A stretch of 64,000 bases of DNA from an uncultured Clostridia bacterium (GTDB taxonomy: Bacteria > Bacillota > Clostridia > Christensenellales > Aristaeellaceae): assembly GCA_934621485.1 (NCBI GenBank), contig CAKTUS010000002.1, forward strand, positions 1 through 64,000. Reading direction: 5' to 3'. The notes below the pieces were generated by a model. It saw nothing but the letters and a program-made list of their open reading frames with translations, made no database searches and was not told where the DNA came from. Positions 61,166 through 64,000 of the stretch are shown here, one piece after another (position 1 is the stretch's first letter; the number at the start of each line of letters is the position of its first letter). The position numbers and the translations under genes are program-made.

Positions 61166-62635
61166 TCACTCCTTGGTATGTTCCCGCATTTCTTCCAGCA
61201 GTTCGCGCACAACCACCTTTTCATCAAAGGGACGCTTCACGCCCATGATGTCCTGATAGGTTTCGTTCCCCTTGCCTGCCAGAATAATCACATCGCCCTC
61301 CCGGCCCATTTCCAGGGCGTACCGAATGGCCTCCCGGCGGTTTTCAATTATTACATAGGGGCCGTCCGTTTTTTTCATTCCCTCTTCAATAGACCGAAGA
61401 ATCAGGTTTGGATCCTCGGTGCGGGGGTTATCGCTGGTGAGAATGGAGAAATCGGCCAGCCGCCCCACAACTTCTCCCATGATGGGCCGCTTGCCATGAT
61501 CCCGGTCTCCGCCGCAGCCAAACAGCACAATCAGGCGCTTCTTGGTAAAGGTGCGCACGGTGGTCAACACGTTTTCCAGCGCGTCCGGGGAATGAGCATA
61601 GTCCAAAATCACTTTATAGGGCGTGTGCGTATCCAGCACCTCCACCCGGCCGGGAACGTTCAAAACGCTTTCCAAGCCTTCGCGAATGGCCTTTTGGTCA
61701 ATGCCCAGAATCATGGCCAACGAGGCCGCCGCCAGCGCGTTGTACACATTGAACATACCCGTCAGGTGCATGTGAATGGGCATTTCCTCCAGGCCCCGCA
61801 GGCGAATGGAAAAGGATACGCCGTTTTCCGAAATTTCGATGTCCCGGGCAAACACATCCGCCTCGGCGCTGATGCCATACGTCAGATAGGGAATGTTCAA
61901 TTCGCCGATAATGCGTTCGGTGGTTTCCTCATCGGCGTTCAGGGCCGCATTGCGCACGGAGCCGCCGGTGAAAAAGCTCTTTTTGGCCTGAAAATAGTTT
62001 TCCATGGTGCCGAAATAGTCCAGATGGTCCTGAGACAGGTTGGTATAGCAGGCTGCTTCAAAGGTAACGCCGTCCAACCGGTGCATATCGACCGCATGAG
62101 CGCTTACCTCCATGCTGACCACTTCCACGCCTTCATCCACCATTTGCCGGAGACAGCGGTGCAAATCCACCGGGTCGGGGGTGGTCATATTGCTGGGCAG
62201 ATGTCTGTCGCCAATCATGTTGCCCGTGGTGCCAATGAGCCCGGTTTTCAGACCCGCTTTCTCCAAAATGGCCTTCATCAGGTAGCTGGTGGTGGTTTTC
62301 CCCTTTGTGCCGGTAACGCCCACCATGCGCAGACTTTTTTCGGGATGGCCGTAGAAAGCGGCGGCAATGTACGCCATGGCCGAGCGGGCGTTTTCCACGC
62401 GCACCTGCACTGCCCGGCAATCCACAAAACGCTCCACAATCAGCGCCGTGCAGCCGTTTTCCACCGCCTGGGCGGCGAAGTTGTGGGCGTCAAAGCGCAG
62501 GCCGCTGATGCAAAAGAACAGGCCGTTTCGGGTTTTCTCACGGCTGTTGGTCATCAGCGCTTCGATGGGTACCTCCATGCTTCCCCGGGTCTCCAGCACG
62601 CCCGGCACATCCACCAGCAATTTCTCAAGTAGCAT
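61166..62635 (-). CDS. murE: UDP-MurNAc-L-Ala-D-Glu:meso-diaminopimelate ligase MurE
   Basis: This 489-aa Mur ligase has ATP loop 'GVTGTKGKTTTSYLM' (107-120) and the carbamylated Lys region 'NYFQAKKSFF' near 218; 'DNPRTEDP' (402-409) contains the DNPR motif that selects meso-diaminopimelate over lysine, so this organism should have mDAP peptidoglycan. ATG 62635 has GGAGGAA just ahead. It starts 17 bases after the PBP gene. Confidence 0.96.
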   Translation of the reverse strand: MLLEKLLVDVPGVLETRGSMEVPIEALMTNSREKTRNGLFFCISGLRFDAHNFAAQAVENGCTALIVERFVDCRAVQVRVENARSAMAYIAAAFYGHPEKSLRMVGVTGTKGKTTTSYLMKAILEKAGLKTGLIGTTGNMIGDRHLPSNMTTPDPVDLHRCLRQMVDEGVEVVSMEVSAHAVDMHRLDGVTFEAACYTNLSQDHLDYFGTMENYFQAKKSFFTGGSVRNAALNADEETTERIIGELNIPYLTYGISAEADVFARDIEISENGVSFSIRLRGLEEMPIHMHLTGMFNVYNALAAASLAMILGIDQKAIREGLESVLNVPGRVEVLDTHTPYKVILDYAHSPDALENVLTTVRTFTKKRLIVLFGCGGDRDHGKRPIMGEVVGRLADFSILTSDNPRTEDPNLILRSIEEGMKKTDGPYVIIENRREAIRYALEMGREGDVIILAGKGNETYQDIMGVKRPFDEKVVVRELLEEMREHTKE

Positions 62636-62652
62636 CTGTATTCCTCCATCCT

Positions 62653-64000
62653 TTATGGATTGGGCAACGAAAAAGTGACCGTGACCCACTGATCCTGGGT
62701 CACATAGCTGCCGGCGGCAGGCTCCTGACGGGTAGCGAAGCCCGTTCCGTCAATCTGCATGTCCAGCCCCCGCTGACGAAGCAGCGCCGCGGCGTCTGCA
62801 ATGGACAGGCCCTGGACATCCGGCACGCAAACCAGCGTTTCCGTCGGGGGCAGTGAGTCCGTATAGGTATACAGCATCACCTGTCCGCCGGCCGTCAGGC
62901 TGCCGCCTGCGCTGGGCATTTGGGCCGTTACGCTATCGCCCGCCCCGTCGTCCAGCACGCGAAAGCCCGCTTCCGACATCAGTTTACGGGCCTGCCACAG
63001 GGGCTGCCCCACCACGTCGGGCACCGTAACGGTTTGCCGCTGCTCTCCGTTTTCCGGCCGATAACCTAAATAAGGTAACACATCCGCCAGGATTTGTCCA
63101 GCAAAAGGCGCGGCGGTGGTTCCGCCGTAATCCACAGGGGTGTCGGCCTCGTCCACAATAACCAGCAGCGCAATGCGCGGGTCGTCTGCCGGGGCAAAGC
63201 CCAGGAAGGAACCGATGTGCACATCCCGCACAATGCGGCCCTCCTTGTATACCTGCGCCGTGCCTGTTTTCCCGCCGATGCGGTAGCCGGGAACCGCTGC
63301 GTTTTTGGCGCCGCCCTTTTCCACCACAGCCTCCAGCAACAGGCGCATGGTTTGGCTGGTTTCTTCCGAAATGGGATTGGAAACCACCCGAGGCTGAGCG
63401 CGGTAGAGAACCGTGCCTTCCGGCGACAGGGCCTCCTTCAGCAGATAGGGCTGCATCAGTCTGCCGCCGTTGATTACCGCGCAGGCCGCCGTGATCATCT
63501 GAATGGGGGTCACGGCTACGCTTTGTCCAAAGCCAATGCGCGCCAAATCCACATTCTTGACCGATTTCACGGGTATTAGTATACCACTTTCCTCCCCCTG
63601 TAAGTCAACATTGGTTTTTGAGCCTAAGCCAAATGCGTGCAGGTATTGATACATGCGCTCCGAGCCAAGACGCAGAGCCAGTTCCACAAACACGGGATTG
63701 CAGCTGTTTTGCAGCCCCTGAGCCATGGTTTCCGCCTCATGGGGCCTGCCCCAGCAGCGAATGGTATCGCCGTCCACCTTGATTTTGGCCGAGCAGTAAA
63801 AGCGGTCCTCCGGGGTGGTAACGCCTGCATCCAGGGCGGCGGCGGCGGTCAGCATCTTAAAGGTGGAGCCCGGTTCATAAGCGTCGGAAATGAGCCGGAT
63901 GCGCATGAGCTGCTGCAAAGCGTCGGCCTGGTCGCGGGGCGGATCGTTGGGGTCGTAATCCGGCTTGGAGCACATGGCCAAAATGGCGCCGGTGTAAGGG
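62653..64000 (-). CDS. Penicillin-binding protein 2 (SpoVD/FtsI type) with two PASTA domains; partial
   Basis: The 5' end lies beyond the window, so only the C-terminal 448 residues are seen. The transpeptidase domain shows 'GAILAMCSKPDYDPN', the active Ser in 'EPGSTFKML', SxN as 'NSCNP', 'GRIVRD...GSFLGFAP' and KTG in 'GGKTGTAQV'. Two PASTA domains follow ('VTVPDVVGQPLWQARKLM' and 'VCVPDVQGLSIADAAALL'). This domain order is that of SpoVD and PBP2x-like class B PBPs, which crosslink septal or spore-cortex peptidoglycan. It is first in the visible division cluster. Confidence 0.95.
   Translation of the reverse strand, partial: PYTGAILAMCSKPDYDPNDPPRDQADALQQLMRIRLISDAYEPGSTFKMLTAAAALDAGVTTPEDRFYCSAKIKVDGDTIRCWGRPHEAETMAQGLQNSCNPVFVELALRLGSERMYQYLHAFGLGSKTNVDLQGEESGILIPVKSVKNVDLARIGFGQSVAVTPIQMITAACAVINGGRLMQPYLLKEALSPEGTVLYRAQPRVVSNPISEETSQTMRLLLEAVVEKGGAKNAAVPGYRIGGKTGTAQVYKEGRIVRDVHIGSFLGFAPADDPRIALLVIVDEADTPVDYGGTTAAPFAGQILADVLPYLGYRPENGEQRQTVTVPDVVGQPLWQARKLMSEAGFRVLDDGAGDSVTAQMPSAGGSLTAGGQVMLYTYTDSLPPTETLVCVPDVQGLSIADAAALLRQRGLDMQIDGTGFATRQEPAAGSYVTQDQWVTVTFSLPNP

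Noticed and set aside
61031..62632. A 533-codon plus-strand frame opposite murE
   Set aside because: Shadow of murE, with no start signal and no recognisable domain. The same holds for 52397-53857 opposite ftsZ, 42646-43953 opposite hflX and iscU, and 58665-60011 opposite murD.
1..64000. CRISPR arrays
   Set aside because: No regularly spaced direct repeats were seen; the repeats found are scattered through separate gaps and in both orientations.

Overview
The window looks like a piece of chromosome from a moderately GC-rich, spore-forming member of the Firmicutes, most likely class Clostridia. The evidence is a set of spore-coat and GerMN-type genes, an RqcH homologue, a NupNOPQ-like nucleoside importer, a spoVD/ftsI-type PBP with PASTA domains and a MurE with the DNPR motif expected for meso-diaminopimelate peptidoglycan. 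Shine-Dalgarno sequences are strong and many genes are coupled by ATGA overlaps. I cannot name the genus.

Left part (1-16.1 kb): the 3' half of a tRNA-Arg(CCT) with no 5' half, which looks like an integration scar; a divergent pair made of an unknown gene and a small XRE regulator with two operator-like inverted repeats between them; a GGGtGRT protein with its NifU-like scaffold partner; an XRE regulator with a catalytically dead S24-like tail; a YitT membrane protein; a radical SAM enzyme; an operon of DUF308/HdeD protein, MMPL transporter and secreted heptad-repeat protein; two small spore-coat genes; and an ECF sigma, anti-sigma-like and secreted-protein operon joined by ATGA overlaps.

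Middle part (16.1-36.1 kb): a decayed P-type ATPase, two tRNA-Ser genes, an SDR oxidoreductase, a five-gene purine operon (BMP binding protein, adenine deaminase, ATPase, two permeases) behind a near-consensus promoter with a palindrome and a PurBox-like site, a lipid kinase, a secreted Cys/His protein, an XRE regulator fused to a superoxide-reductase-like domain, a frameshifted nitroreductase, a membrane-anchored methyltransferase under a perfect 18-bp palindrome, a thioesterase and an unrecognised two-part protein with glycosyltransferase-like hints. The long gaps here are filled with at least three dispersed repeat families.

Right part (36.1-64 kb) is core genome: nagB, three M15B/VanY-like proteins around parA-parB, hflX with a JAMM-like N-terminus, an iscR-iscS-iscU operon, a phosphodiesterase, an rph-rdgB fusion, a double GerMN protein, rqcH, a GNAT acetyltransferase, a cystatin-like secreted protein, and a division and cell-wall cluster read leftwards: PBP, murE, mraY, murD, ftsW, murA, ftsQ, ftsA, ftsZ. 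murF, murG and murC are missing from that cluster. No CRISPR array, rRNA or intact transposase was seen.
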